From: Faecalibacter macacae
GTDB taxonomy: Bacteria; Bacteroidota; Bacteroidia; Flavobacteriales; Weeksellaceae
Assembly (NCBI RefSeq): GCF_003687725.1
Contig: NZ_RDOJ01000003.1
Coordinates: forward strand, 65,605 to 129,604
Direction: 5' to 3'
Length of the DNA: 64,000 nt
Position 1 is the stretch's first letter. Each line of letters opens with the position of its first letter. The notes beneath the pieces are model-generated. The model had not been told where the DNA came from, ran no database searches, and was given only the letters and a program-made list of their open reading frames with translations. The translations under genes were made by a program, and so were the position numbers. Positions 12,438 to 20,259 of the stretch are shown piece by piece.

Positions 12438-13115
12438 ATGAAACTACTACTTGTTGAAGATCATAACGAACTAGCGATGAATATCATTAATTTTTTGACG
12501 CAAGAAAATTATGTATGCGAATGGGCAACTACTATTGCTCAGGCTGAAGATTTACTTACAATGTTCGATTATGAATGTATATTATTAGATATTACTTTGC
12601 CAGATGGTACAGGAATTTCGTTACTTCAGCGTGTAAAAAAAACTTATCCTAATGCGCAAGTCATCATTATTTCGGCTCAAAATTCTTTAGATTATAAAAT
12701 TTTAGGATTGGATAGCGGAGCGGATGATTATATAACAAAACCATTTCCGTTGCCAGAATTACATTCGAGAATTAAAGCAGTTATGCGCAGAAGTCAAAAA
12801 GATCAAATAAGTGATATTTTAACTTTTAATGAGATTTCGATTGATATGCAATCAATGGAATGTAAAGTGAATGGTGTGATTCTTAATCTAACTAAAAAAG
12901 AACTGAATTTATTGGTTTACTTCATTAATAATAAAAATAGAGTGCTTTCGCGTCAAGCAATAGCAATACATCTTTGGGGAGATTATACTTATAACCTTGA
13001 TAATGTTGATTTTATTTATCAACATTTAAAGAATTTACGTCGTAAAATCAGTGAAGCTGGCGGAACTGATTATGTACAAACGGTTTATGGGTTAGGTTAT
13101 AAATGGGCAGTATAA
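12438..13115 (+). CDS. OmpR/PhoB-family response regulator
   Basis: 225 aa. The receiver domain (1-~118) has the acidic pair ED at 7-8, phospho-acceptor Asp51 in LLDITLPDG, and the conserved Lys in ITKPF. The winged-helix DNA-binding domain (~128-225) ends with LRRKISEAGG and VYGLGYKW, typical of OmpR/PhoB. Members of this family bind tandem ~11-bp direct repeats, and such repeats lie at 14421-14464. One nucleotide separates it from the cognate kinase gene. It probably controls the flanking porin and permease genes. Confidence 0.9.
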   Translation: MKLLLVEDHNELAMNIINFLTQENYVCEWATTIAQAEDLLTMFDYECILLDITLPDGTGISLLQRVKKTYPNAQVIIISAQNSLDYKILGLDSGADDYITKPFPLPELHSRIKAVMRRSQKDQISDILTFNEISIDMQSMECKVNGVILNLTKKELNLLVYFINNKNRVLSRQAIAIHLWGDYTYNLDNVDFIYQHLKNLRRKISEAGGTDYVQTVYGLGYKWAV

Positions 13116-13116
13116 A

Positions 13117-14376
13117 ATGCGACTGAGCGAAAAATTAACGAAATATTTTACCATTATCGTTTTCTTTTCGATGACGTTTGGGTTTATTATATTCTTTTTC
13201 GCGATAGAGCGTGCAACGACACAATCTGCTATCGGAAAGTTAGAAAACTTAAATAAAGTTGTAGAAAATAAACTTCGTACACAATCTATTGAACAGATCC
13301 AAAATGTACATCCACACGTAAAAATCCAGATTTTATCTGTTGCAGAAAATAATTTAATAGATGAAGTGATTCGTGAAGGGAATTACGAATGGAACGATAT
13401 GTTACAAACAATGGTTAATCATGTGTCTGTAACAACTTATCCTTTTGTTGGAAAAACTCATTATGCTATACAAAGTCAGATTAGTTTAACGATTATTGAT
13501 GATGAATTTTTTGTAGGAATTATAATGGTTGTAGCTTGGATTTTTGTCTTCGTTATTATTACAATTATCTTTTTTGGTGAGTTAATTACTCGGAAATTAT
13601 ATACGCCATTTTATCATCTTTTAGATGAAATGAAACGATTTGATGTTCGTGAAAATCACGAATTGAAATTGGTTCAGACAAATATTAAAGAATTAAATAA
13701 CTTAAATGAGTTATTTGTAAAAACTTCATCTCAATCAGTTCAACATTACGAAGCATTGAAAGAATTTACACAAAATCTTTCGCACGAGCTTCAAACTCCA
13801 ATAGCTAATATTAAGGGAAAAATAGAGTTGATGTTGAATTCTGAATTAACAGAAGAGCAAATGTTTTCGTTAAGTAAAATGTATGATGAATTGAATAAAG
13901 TTTCGGCTATAAATCGTTCATTGGTCTTATTAATGAGCTTGGATCATCATGAAATTACAGATGAAAAAATAAATCTTTCTGAGTTGATCAAAGAGATTGT
14001 TTCAGAACAAGAAGATATGATTGTGATGAATAGTGTATCAATTACATTTGATATTCAAGCGAATGTTTTTATAAAATTAAATCCATTATTAGCTCAAATA
14101 GCTTTTTCTAATCTAATAAGTAATGCAAATCGTCATAATATTCCGAGTGGAGAAATCTCGATAGTCTTAAATCAATCAGGCTTTAAAATTACTAATACTG
14201 GAAGTGAACAAGAATTTACAAATGAAACTATTTTTCAGCGTTTTAAAAAAGGTAAATACAATTCAGAGTCTATTGGTATTGGCCTTGCATTAGTAAAAAA
14301 GATTTTAACGTTATATAATTTTGATATTATTTATGACTTTGAAGGAAATACTCATTCTTTTTCGATTAAATTTTAG
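13117..14376 (+). CDS. Sensor histidine kinase
   Basis: 419 aa. TM1 (~11-30) and TM2 (~130-152) enclose a ~100-residue periplasmic sensor region of no recognised family. The HisKA H-box is LSHELQTPIANIKG with phospho-acceptor His223. The catalytic domain shows the N-box NLISNANRHN and the late motif SIGIGLALVKKIL. The G1 (DxGxG) box looks weak, reduced to KITNTG. The kinase would phosphorylate the adjacent OmpR-type regulator. Given the KgtP-like permease nearby, the ligand may be 2-oxoglutarate or another dicarboxylate. This is analogous in concept to other kinase/regulator pairs that control 2-oxoglutarate uptake, but not shown by sequence. Confidence 0.88.
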   Translation: MRLSEKLTKYFTIIVFFSMTFGFIIFFFAIERATTQSAIGKLENLNKVVENKLRTQSIEQIQNVHPHVKIQILSVAENNLIDEVIREGNYEWNDMLQTMVNHVSVTTYPFVGKTHYAIQSQISLTIIDDEFFVGIIMVVAWIFVFVIITIIFFGELITRKLYTPFYHLLDEMKRFDVRENHELKLVQTNIKELNNLNELFVKTSSQSVQHYEALKEFTQNLSHELQTPIANIKGKIELMLNSELTEEQMFSLSKMYDELNKVSAINRSLVLLMSLDHHEITDEKINLSELIKEIVSEQEDMIVMNSVSITFDIQANVFIKLNPLLAQIAFSNLISNANRHNIPSGEISIVLNQSGFKITNTGSEQEFTNETIFQRFKKGKYNSESIGIGLALVKKILTLYNFDIIYDFEGNTHSFSIKF

Positions 14377-14420
14377 TGATTTAAACATATAAACAATTGT
14401 ATATTAAAGTTTTATAAAAT

Positions 14421-14464
14421 TTCAAACTTTCTTCATAAAAACTTCAAATTTTCTTCAAAATTCG
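14421..14464 (+). promoter_or_regulatory. Four tandem 11-bp repeats (TTCAwA...), probable response-regulator operator
   Basis: Four consecutive 11-mers begin at 14421, 14432, 14443 and 14454, starting TTCAAA, TTCATA, TTCAAA and TTCAAA with A/T-rich remainders often ending in C. Exact 11-bp phasing resembles Pho-box-like sites bound head-to-tail by PhoB/OmpR regulators. The block lies 63-106 bp upstream of the second barrel gene and directly after the kinase gene. Confidence 0.6.
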
Positions 14465-14526
14465 ATTGTTATTTAGTGGTGTAAATAATACACAATTTTA
14501 CAAATAACACTACTATCAATTAACAG

Positions 14527-15948
14527 ATGAAGAAAAGTTTATTTATTTTCACTTTATTATTTTCAGGTTTTGTATCTGCACAAGATACAATTCAGCCTAA
14601 TGAAGTGATTGTAACAGAACAGTCAAATGAATCAAAAAATCATTTCAAAAATTCGTTAGGAGAAATTAAATTTAATTTAGACGAATCTGGTGAAAAGAAT
14701 CTGAAATTTGGATTGTCAAGTCAAATTTGGTTTCGTGCAATAGAGAATAATCCAGGTACTTTGGTAAATAATGTACCACAAGAGACAACTTTTGATGCCG
14801 GTATTCGTCGTATGCGTATTTCTATGAATGCGCAATTATCCCATGCTTATTCAATCGTTTTACAATTAGGGATTAACAATCAATCTTTTATTTCGGGAGG
14901 TGGAACAGGTACTGGAGCCAATGGACAAGGTAAAAAACCACAATTATTTTTTATGGATGCTTATAACGAGTTATCGATAATTCCACGAGTTGATCGTTTA
15001 ACTAAAAAAGCAAATAAAAACCATTTATATGTAGGGGCTGGATTGCATGGTTGGGCTGGAGTTTCTCGTATGACAAATGCGAGTACAACGAAGTTGTTAA
15101 CGGCAGATTTACCAGTTTTTAATTTCCCAAATATTGAGGTTTCAGATCAATTTTCTCGTCAAATAGGACTTTTTGCACATGGCGAGTTGAATAAATTTAA
15201 TTATCGTGTTTCTGTAAATAAACCTTTTGCGACGAATAAAATTCCAACAATTGGTCAAACGGTAGAGAATAATCAATCAGGAAAATTATCTTTTGCAGGT
15301 TACGGAATGTATCAGTTTTTAGATAAAGAAATGACTGCAACTTCTTTCTTGGCTGGAACATATTTAGGTTCTAAAAAAGTATTCAATTTAGGAGCAGGTT
15401 TTTATGCGACTAAAGAAGCAACTTTATCTCAACCAGAAGTTGATGTTTTTCAATCGCATGATCAATTTATTTTAGGAGCAGATGCTTTTTTAGATTTACC
15501 AGTTGGACCAAAATCAAAAGAAATGTCAATGAGCTTCTATTCTGTATTCTATAAATATGATTTTGGACCAAATTATTTAAGAACAAGTGGTTTGATGAAT
15601 CCAGGTAGTGCCGATCCAGATTTTCAAGGTCAAGTTGCTTTAGATGGTTTTGGAAATAATAAATTTTTGATGGGAACCGGAAATATGTGGTATACACAAG
15701 CAGGTTTCGTTTTGCCAAAATTTAGCGAAGTTGTAAAAGTGCAACCATTTGCATCATATGCTTTAAAAGATTTAGAAGGATTGAATGAAATAGGACATTT
15801 TTATGATATCGGAGCTAATTTATTTATTCTTGCTCAGAATGCTAAAGTTGCTTATCAATATTCATCAAGGCCTTTATTTGATAAAGAATCTAAAGAAGTT
15901 TTTACTCGTAGAGGAGAACATTTACTTACGTTACAAATTGCATTATAA
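14527..15948 (+). CDS. Outer-membrane porin-like beta-barrel protein, paralog 2
   Basis: 473 aa, signal peptide (cleavage near VSA-QD), barrel-like composition and the same conserved blocks as the 10910-12355 protein, with well over half of residues matching by eye. It follows the phased 11-bp repeats, suggesting inducible expression, and lies 32 nt before kgtP, so the two are probably one transcript. A role as outer-membrane entry channel for the KgtP substrate is inferred from this pairing. No plug domain or TonB box is visible, so passive diffusion is more likely than active transport. Confidence 0.75.
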   Translation: MKKSLFIFTLLFSGFVSAQDTIQPNEVIVTEQSNESKNHFKNSLGEIKFNLDESGEKNLKFGLSSQIWFRAIENNPGTLVNNVPQETTFDAGIRRMRISMNAQLSHAYSIVLQLGINNQSFISGGGTGTGANGQGKKPQLFFMDAYNELSIIPRVDRLTKKANKNHLYVGAGLHGWAGVSRMTNASTTKLLTADLPVFNFPNIEVSDQFSRQIGLFAHGELNKFNYRVSVNKPFATNKIPTIGQTVENNQSGKLSFAGYGMYQFLDKEMTATSFLAGTYLGSKKVFNLGAGFYATKEATLSQPEVDVFQSHDQFILGADAFLDLPVGPKSKEMSMSFYSVFYKYDFGPNYLRTSGLMNPGSADPDFQGQVALDGFGNNKFLMGTGNMWYTQAGFVLPKFSEVVKVQPFASYALKDLEGLNEIGHFYDIGANLFILAQNAKVAYQYSSRPLFDKESKEVFTRRGEHLLTLQIAL

Positions 15949-15980
15949 TAAAAATTAACCCCACACAAATAAACACTACA

Positions 15981-17354
15981 ATGTCAGAAACTATACACAC
16001 AAAAACAGTTGTTGACCAGGAATCCAAAAAAGTGATTGCTGGGAAAAAAAATACTAAAGCTGATTCAGAATTGACAGTTAAAGATCGTGTAAAAGCAATT
16101 ATCGGTGGATCAATCGGAAACTTAGTTGAGTGGTACGATTGGTACGCTTATGCAGCTTTTGCAATCTATTTTTCATCTTCATTTTTTCCTACTGGAGATC
16201 AAACAGCGCAGTTGTTAAATACTGCCGGAATATTTGCAGTAGGATTTTTAATGCGTCCGATTGGTGGTTGGTTATTTGGAACAATTGCCGATAAAGTTGG
16301 ACGAAAAAGAGCAATGACATTATCTGTTTTATTAATGTCTTTTGGTTCATTATTAATCGCATTGACGCCAACATACGCAACAATTGGTGTTTTAGCGCCA
16401 GCATTATTGTTAATTGCACGTTTATTACAAGGGCTAAGTGTAGGAGGAGAATACGGAGTTTCTGCTACATATTTATCAGAAATGGCAACAGCAGACCGAC
16501 GCGGATTTTATTCATCTTTCCAATATGTAACATTAATTGGTGGTCAGTTAATTGCTTTAGGAATTTTATTAATCTTACAGAATTTTGTTTTGACAGATGA
16601 TGAATTATCTGCTTGGGGATGGAGAATTCCTTTTGTAATTGGTGCAATCTTATCAGTTATCGCTTTATACTTAAGAAAGAATTTACACGAAACTGAAGCT
16701 TTCGAAAAAAATAATGACACTGCTGATAAAAAGGAAGAAAATGGTTCTATTAAGTTATTGTTACAACATCCAAAAGCAATTTTAACTGTAGTTGGATTAA
16801 CAATGGGAGGGACTTTAGCTTTTAATACGTATACAACATATATGCAAAAGTTTTTAGTAAATACTGTAAACTTAACAAAAGAAGAATCAACATTTATCTC
16901 ATTTTTATCTTTATTAATCTTTGCGATGTTACAACCAGTATTTGGTTTGTTATCCGATAAAATAGGTCGTCGTCCATTATTATTAGCGTTCGGAGTTTTA
17001 GGAACAATTTTTACAGTTCCTTTATTAACGGGATTGGCAAACGTAACAACAATGTGGGGAGCTTTCGCTTTCTTAATGGTTGCTTTAATTATTGTTTCGG
17101 GATATACATCTATTAATGCAGTTGTAAAAGCTGAATTATTTCCTGCTGAAATTCGTGCCTTAGGAGTTGGTTTACCATACGCTTTAACGGTATGTATTTT
17201 CGGTGGTTCTGCAGAGTATATCGCATTATTATTCAAACAAAACAATATAGAGCATTATTTCTACTGGTACATTACAGGTTGTATCGCCTTTTCATTAGTT
17301 GTTTATTTCTTTATGAAAGACACAAAAGAACACTCTATGTTGAACAAAGACTAG
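15981..17354 (+). CDS. kgtP: MFS 2-oxoglutarate:H+ symporter, KgtP-like (MHS family)
   Basis: 457 aa with 12 predicted membrane segments. It closely follows E. coli KgtP as I recall it: GNLVEWYDWYAYAAFAIYF, GFLMRPIGGWLFG, IADKVGRKRAM, LLQGLSVGGEYGVSATYLSE, SSFQYVTLIGGQL and GRRPLLLAFG. The loop motif DKxGRK is standard for MFS. The permease takes up 2-oxoglutarate (or a related C5 dicarboxylate) with protons across the inner membrane. It sits just downstream of barrel gene 2 and follows a two-component system. ProP or ShiA relatives are alternatives, but residue identity favours KgtP. Confidence 0.88.
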   Translation: MSETIHTKTVVDQESKKVIAGKKNTKADSELTVKDRVKAIIGGSIGNLVEWYDWYAYAAFAIYFSSSFFPTGDQTAQLLNTAGIFAVGFLMRPIGGWLFGTIADKVGRKRAMTLSVLLMSFGSLLIALTPTYATIGVLAPALLLIARLLQGLSVGGEYGVSATYLSEMATADRRGFYSSFQYVTLIGGQLIALGILLILQNFVLTDDELSAWGWRIPFVIGAILSVIALYLRKNLHETEAFEKNNDTADKKEENGSIKLLLQHPKAILTVVGLTMGGTLAFNTYTTYMQKFLVNTVNLTKEESTFISFLSLLIFAMLQPVFGLLSDKIGRRPLLLAFGVLGTIFTVPLLTGLANVTTMWGAFAFLMVALIIVSGYTSINAVVKAELFPAEIRALGVGLPYALTVCIFGGSAEYIALLFKQNNIEHYFYWYITGCIAFSLVVYFFMKDTKEHSMLNKD

Positions 17355-17396
17355 GACTTATATAATTTAAATACTATTGATTGTTTTATTATTGAT

Positions 17397-17434
17397 AAAG
17401 CTGGGCCAAACTTGGTTCAGCTTTATTTTTTTTA
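17397..17434 (+). terminator. Terminator after kgtP
   Basis: Hairpin 17397-17409 with 17412-17424, including two G-T pairs, then a long T run. Confidence 0.85.
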
Positions 17435-17528
17435 CTGAAATTTTACTAAATGATTCTGTGTTTAATTTATATAAATGAATTTTATTCGAAAATAAAATAT
17501 AAATATCGAATATTATACATATTATTTG

Positions 17529-17536
17529 TACTTTTG
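17529..17536 (+). promoter_or_regulatory. Putative promoter -7 box for the Lrp gene (TACTTTTG)
   Basis: TAnnTTTG only 8 nt before the ATG, implying a very short or leaderless transcript. Confidence 0.5.
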
Positions 17537-17544
17537 CACCCAAT

Positions 17545-18018
17545 ATGAACAAAATAGAAATCAATTTAGATAATACCGATCTAAAGATCATGCGAATGAT
17601 GCAAGAGAATGCTCGTATCAATAATGCTGATATCGCAAGGGAGCTTGGAATGGCTCCGTCTGGTATTTTAGAAAGAGTTAAGAAATTAGAACAAAAAAAA
17701 GTGATTCTTTCTTATCATGCTAAGATAAACCCTCTGGCGATTGGACAAAAATTATTATCGTTTATTTTTATCAAAACTACTGATATTATCGGTGACGAAA
17801 CTGTAGGTAAGCTTTTAGCTGAAATTCCTGAGGTTTTAGAAGTCCATGATATTGCTGGTGATGATGGTTATTTGATAAAAGTTAGAACTGCCGATTCGGA
17901 AGGATTAGTAGAGTTAATGAGAACTTCGTTAAGTAAAATTAGTGGGATTACATCGACAAGAACAACAATTGTATTACAAACGATAAAAGAAGTTCCTACG
18001 ATTGTAATTCCAGAATAA
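17545..18018 (+). CDS. Lrp/AsnC family transcriptional regulator
   Basis: 157 aa. The N-terminal HTH begins LDNTDLKIMRMMQENAR and contains ADIARELGMAPSGILERVKK. The C-terminal RAM ligand-binding domain (~70-150) includes VLEVHDIAGDDGYLIKVR, the usual effector-site signature. Such proteins bind amino acids and regulate amino-acid metabolism or export. The EamA transporter starts 11 nt downstream, so the regulator probably controls its own operon with that exporter. The first HTH residues follow directly after a short N-terminus, supporting the ATG at 17545. Confidence 0.9.
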   Translation: MNKIEINLDNTDLKIMRMMQENARINNADIARELGMAPSGILERVKKLEQKKVILSYHAKINPLAIGQKLLSFIFIKTTDIIGDETVGKLLAEIPEVLEVHDIAGDDGYLIKVRTADSEGLVELMRTSLSKISGITSTRTTIVLQTIKEVPTIVIPE

Positions 18019-18029
18019 AACAATAAAAA

Positions 18030-19034
18030 ATGTCAACAAAATCTGAACACTCTACCTACCTAATATTGTTCGCTTATTTTGTTATTTATGTAGTTTGGGG
18101 ATCTACTTACTTTTTTATACATAAAGCTTTAGAAGGGTTTTCTCCATTCGTTCTTGGATCACTTCGTTTTATTGCTGCGTCAATTATATTAATGATGTAT
18201 TGTAAAATGAAGGGATATAAATTATGGAATAAACGAATTATTAAGCAAACAGCTTTTATTGGTTTTCTATTACTGTTTGTAGATATGGCTGCAATTATTT
18301 GGGTCGAACAATTTATTGCAAGTGGTATTGTAGCAATTATGGCTGCAGCTGCGGCAATCTGGTTTATTATTTTTGATAAACCAAAATGGAAACAAAATTT
18401 TTCATCTTTACCAACTGTTGTTGGATTGATTTTAGGTTTTATAGGTGTTATTTTACTTTTTGCAGAGCAAATAATGGTAACATCTGACACAAGTTCTAAA
18501 TCTTTGAAAATTATTGGAATGATAGTTTTAATTATCGGTTCAATAGCTTGGACTTTGGGATCATTATACTCTAAATACGTAGTGGAAAAAGAGGAGAACC
18601 AAGGCGAAGATTTACATATTATGGTAAAAACAGCGTGGCAAATGATAACAGCTGGGTTAGCCTTTAATTTTGTAGCATTATTTAATGGTGAGTATAGTAG
18701 TTTTGATATTACTGCAGTAACGATAGAGAATTGGGGAGCGTTAATTTATCTAATCACTTTCGGTTCAATATTAGCATTTAGTTGCTACTTGTGGTTAATA
18801 CAGATTAGACCAGCTACAGAAGTGTCAACTTATGCATATGTTAATCCGATTGTAGCGGTTGCCTTAAGTTATTTCTTTACAGATGATGTAATTACTGAAT
18901 TACAGATTACGGGATTATTCGTAGTGTTATTCAGTGTGTTATTAATGAATTGGAATCTTTACAGAGACTCAAAATATATTAGGAAATTATTTAAACCAAA
19001 ACATTCAAAGAAGCGTTTAAGTAATATACACTAA
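18030..19034 (+). CDS. EamA/DMT-superfamily transporter
   Basis: 334 aa, about ten membrane segments as two EamA repeats, beginning VIYVVWGSTYFFIHKALEG, which is typical of YedA/RhaT-like DMT permeases. The second repeat contains GSILAFSCYLWLI and YAYVNPIVAV. These permeases usually export amino acids or other small metabolites through the inner membrane. Position 11 nt after an Lrp/AsnC regulator suggests amino-acid efflux under feedback control (inference). The basic C-terminal tail KPKHSKKR is cytoplasmic. Substrate not determinable. Confidence 0.87.
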   Translation: MSTKSEHSTYLILFAYFVIYVVWGSTYFFIHKALEGFSPFVLGSLRFIAASIILMMYCKMKGYKLWNKRIIKQTAFIGFLLLFVDMAAIIWVEQFIASGIVAIMAAAAAIWFIIFDKPKWKQNFSSLPTVVGLILGFIGVILLFAEQIMVTSDTSSKSLKIIGMIVLIIGSIAWTLGSLYSKYVVEKEENQGEDLHIMVKTAWQMITAGLAFNFVALFNGEYSSFDITAVTIENWGALIYLITFGSILAFSCYLWLIQIRPATEVSTYAYVNPIVAVALSYFFTDDVITELQITGLFVVLFSVLLMNWNLYRDSKYIRKLFKPKHSKKRLSNIH

Positions 19035-19062
19035 ATAAATTATGATTTTTTTATTAATGAAG

Positions 19063-19097
19063 AAACCCTACTTATTATGATGATAAGTAGGGTTTTT
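19063..19097. terminator. Terminator between EamA gene and ribB (convergent)
   Basis: 13-bp perfect stem (19063-19075 with 19083-19095), T run on the plus strand. It may also serve the minus-strand gene. Confidence 0.85.
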
Positions 19098-19119
19098 GTT
19101 TTATAGAAATTTTAGTTTC

Positions 19120-20247
19120 TTATAATTTTGTGCATTCAACAATTTCTAAACCATACTGAGTTGTGTGTGGTTTTTCGTCAGCATTACGCGTAATTACATT
19201 CATTTTAGTGATACCTAAATCTTTAATGATTTGTGAACCAATTCCATGGTTTTTCTCATCTTCTGGTAAAACACCAGATTCAATTAATCCTCCTGAAAAT
19301 GCTTTGAATGCTTCTAATTTAGATTGAACTAAATCTGCATTCTGAATATTGTTAATAAAGATAATTACACCTTTACCAGCTTCCTCAATAATCTTAGCAG
19401 TTTTCTCTAATAATGGAGTTTCACCGTTTTGTAAGGCTGAAAATAAATCGTAGTAATTATTTGTAGATTTTACTCGAACTGGAACAACATCATCTTTCGT
19501 CCATTCACCTTTTGTTAAAGCAAAGTGTACTTGATCATTTGTTGTTTGTTGGTATGCAATTAAGTTAAATTCTCCGAATCTAGTTTTAGCTGTAAATTCT
19601 TCGATACGCTTAACTAATGATTCGTTTTCTAATCTATAAGCGATTAAATCTTCGATAGAAATTATTTTTAAATCGAATTTTTTTGCAATTTCTAAAAGTT
19701 CAGGTAAACGTGCCATTTCACCATCATCTTTTAAAATTTCAACGATACAACCTGCCGGATAATGCCCAGCCATACGAGCTAAATCTACTGCAGCTTCTGT
19801 ATGTCCCATACGAACTAAAACACCACCGTCTTTAGAAATTAAAGGGAAAATGTGTCCTGGACGACCTAATTCATCTGGATCGATATTATCATCGATTAAA
19901 GCTTGTATTGTTTTTGAACGATCCGAAGCCGAAATACCAGTTGTACAACCATGTCCTTGTAAATCTACAGATACTGTAAAATTTGTTTCGTATATAGCTG
20001 TATTATGCCCAACCATTAAGTCTAAACCTAATTTCTTACAACGATCTTGCGTTAATGGCGCACAAACTAATCCGCGACCATGTGTTGCCATAAAGTTGAT
20101 AACCTCTGGTGTAGCAGATTGCGCTGTACATAAGAAATCACCTTCGTTTTCACGATCTTCATCATCAACAACGATAATTACTTTACCTTGTTTTAAATCT
20201 TCTAGTGCTTCTTCAATTGTGTTCAATTGAGATGATCTTGTGCTCAT
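19120..20247 (-). CDS. ribB: 3,4-dihydroxy-2-butanone-4-phosphate synthase with a zinc-less GCHII-like domain
   Basis: 375 aa. The N-terminal RibB half (1-~210) has the catalytic DDEDRENEGD (28-37), GRGLVCAPL, GRPGHIFPL and GHTEAAVDLARMAG. It forms the four-carbon unit of riboflavin from ribulose-5-phosphate. The C-terminal half (~215-375) aligns with GTP cyclohydrolase II, yet where RibA has its Cys-rich zinc site the sequence reads VRVKSTNNYYDLFSAL with no cysteine. I therefore expect no GCHII activity, like the RibBX-type fusions described in other bacteria. A genuine RibA should be encoded elsewhere. Last gene of the ftsK-lolA-lptF/G operon, 12 nt after the permease. Confidence 0.88.
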   Translation of the reverse strand: MSTRSSQLNTIEEALEDLKQGKVIIVVDDEDRENEGDFLCTAQSATPEVINFMATHGRGLVCAPLTQDRCKKLGLDLMVGHNTAIYETNFTVSVDLQGHGCTTGISASDRSKTIQALIDDNIDPDELGRPGHIFPLISKDGGVLVRMGHTEAAVDLARMAGHYPAGCIVEILKDDGEMARLPELLEIAKKFDLKIISIEDLIAYRLENESLVKRIEEFTAKTRFGEFNLIAYQQTTNDQVHFALTKGEWTKDDVVPVRVKSTNNYYDLFSALQNGETPLLEKTAKIIEEAGKGVIIFINNIQNADLVQSKLEAFKAFSGGLIESGVLPEDEKNHGIGSQIIKDLGITKMNVITRNADEKPHTTQYGLEIVECTKL

Positions 20248-20259
20248 TTTTTTTATACT

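Noticed and set aside
16544-17245. 233-codon open frame on the minus strand opposite kgtP
   Set aside because: Composition lacks any domain, and it lies wholly within a well-conserved MFS gene; AT-rich sense codons create long antisense frames here.
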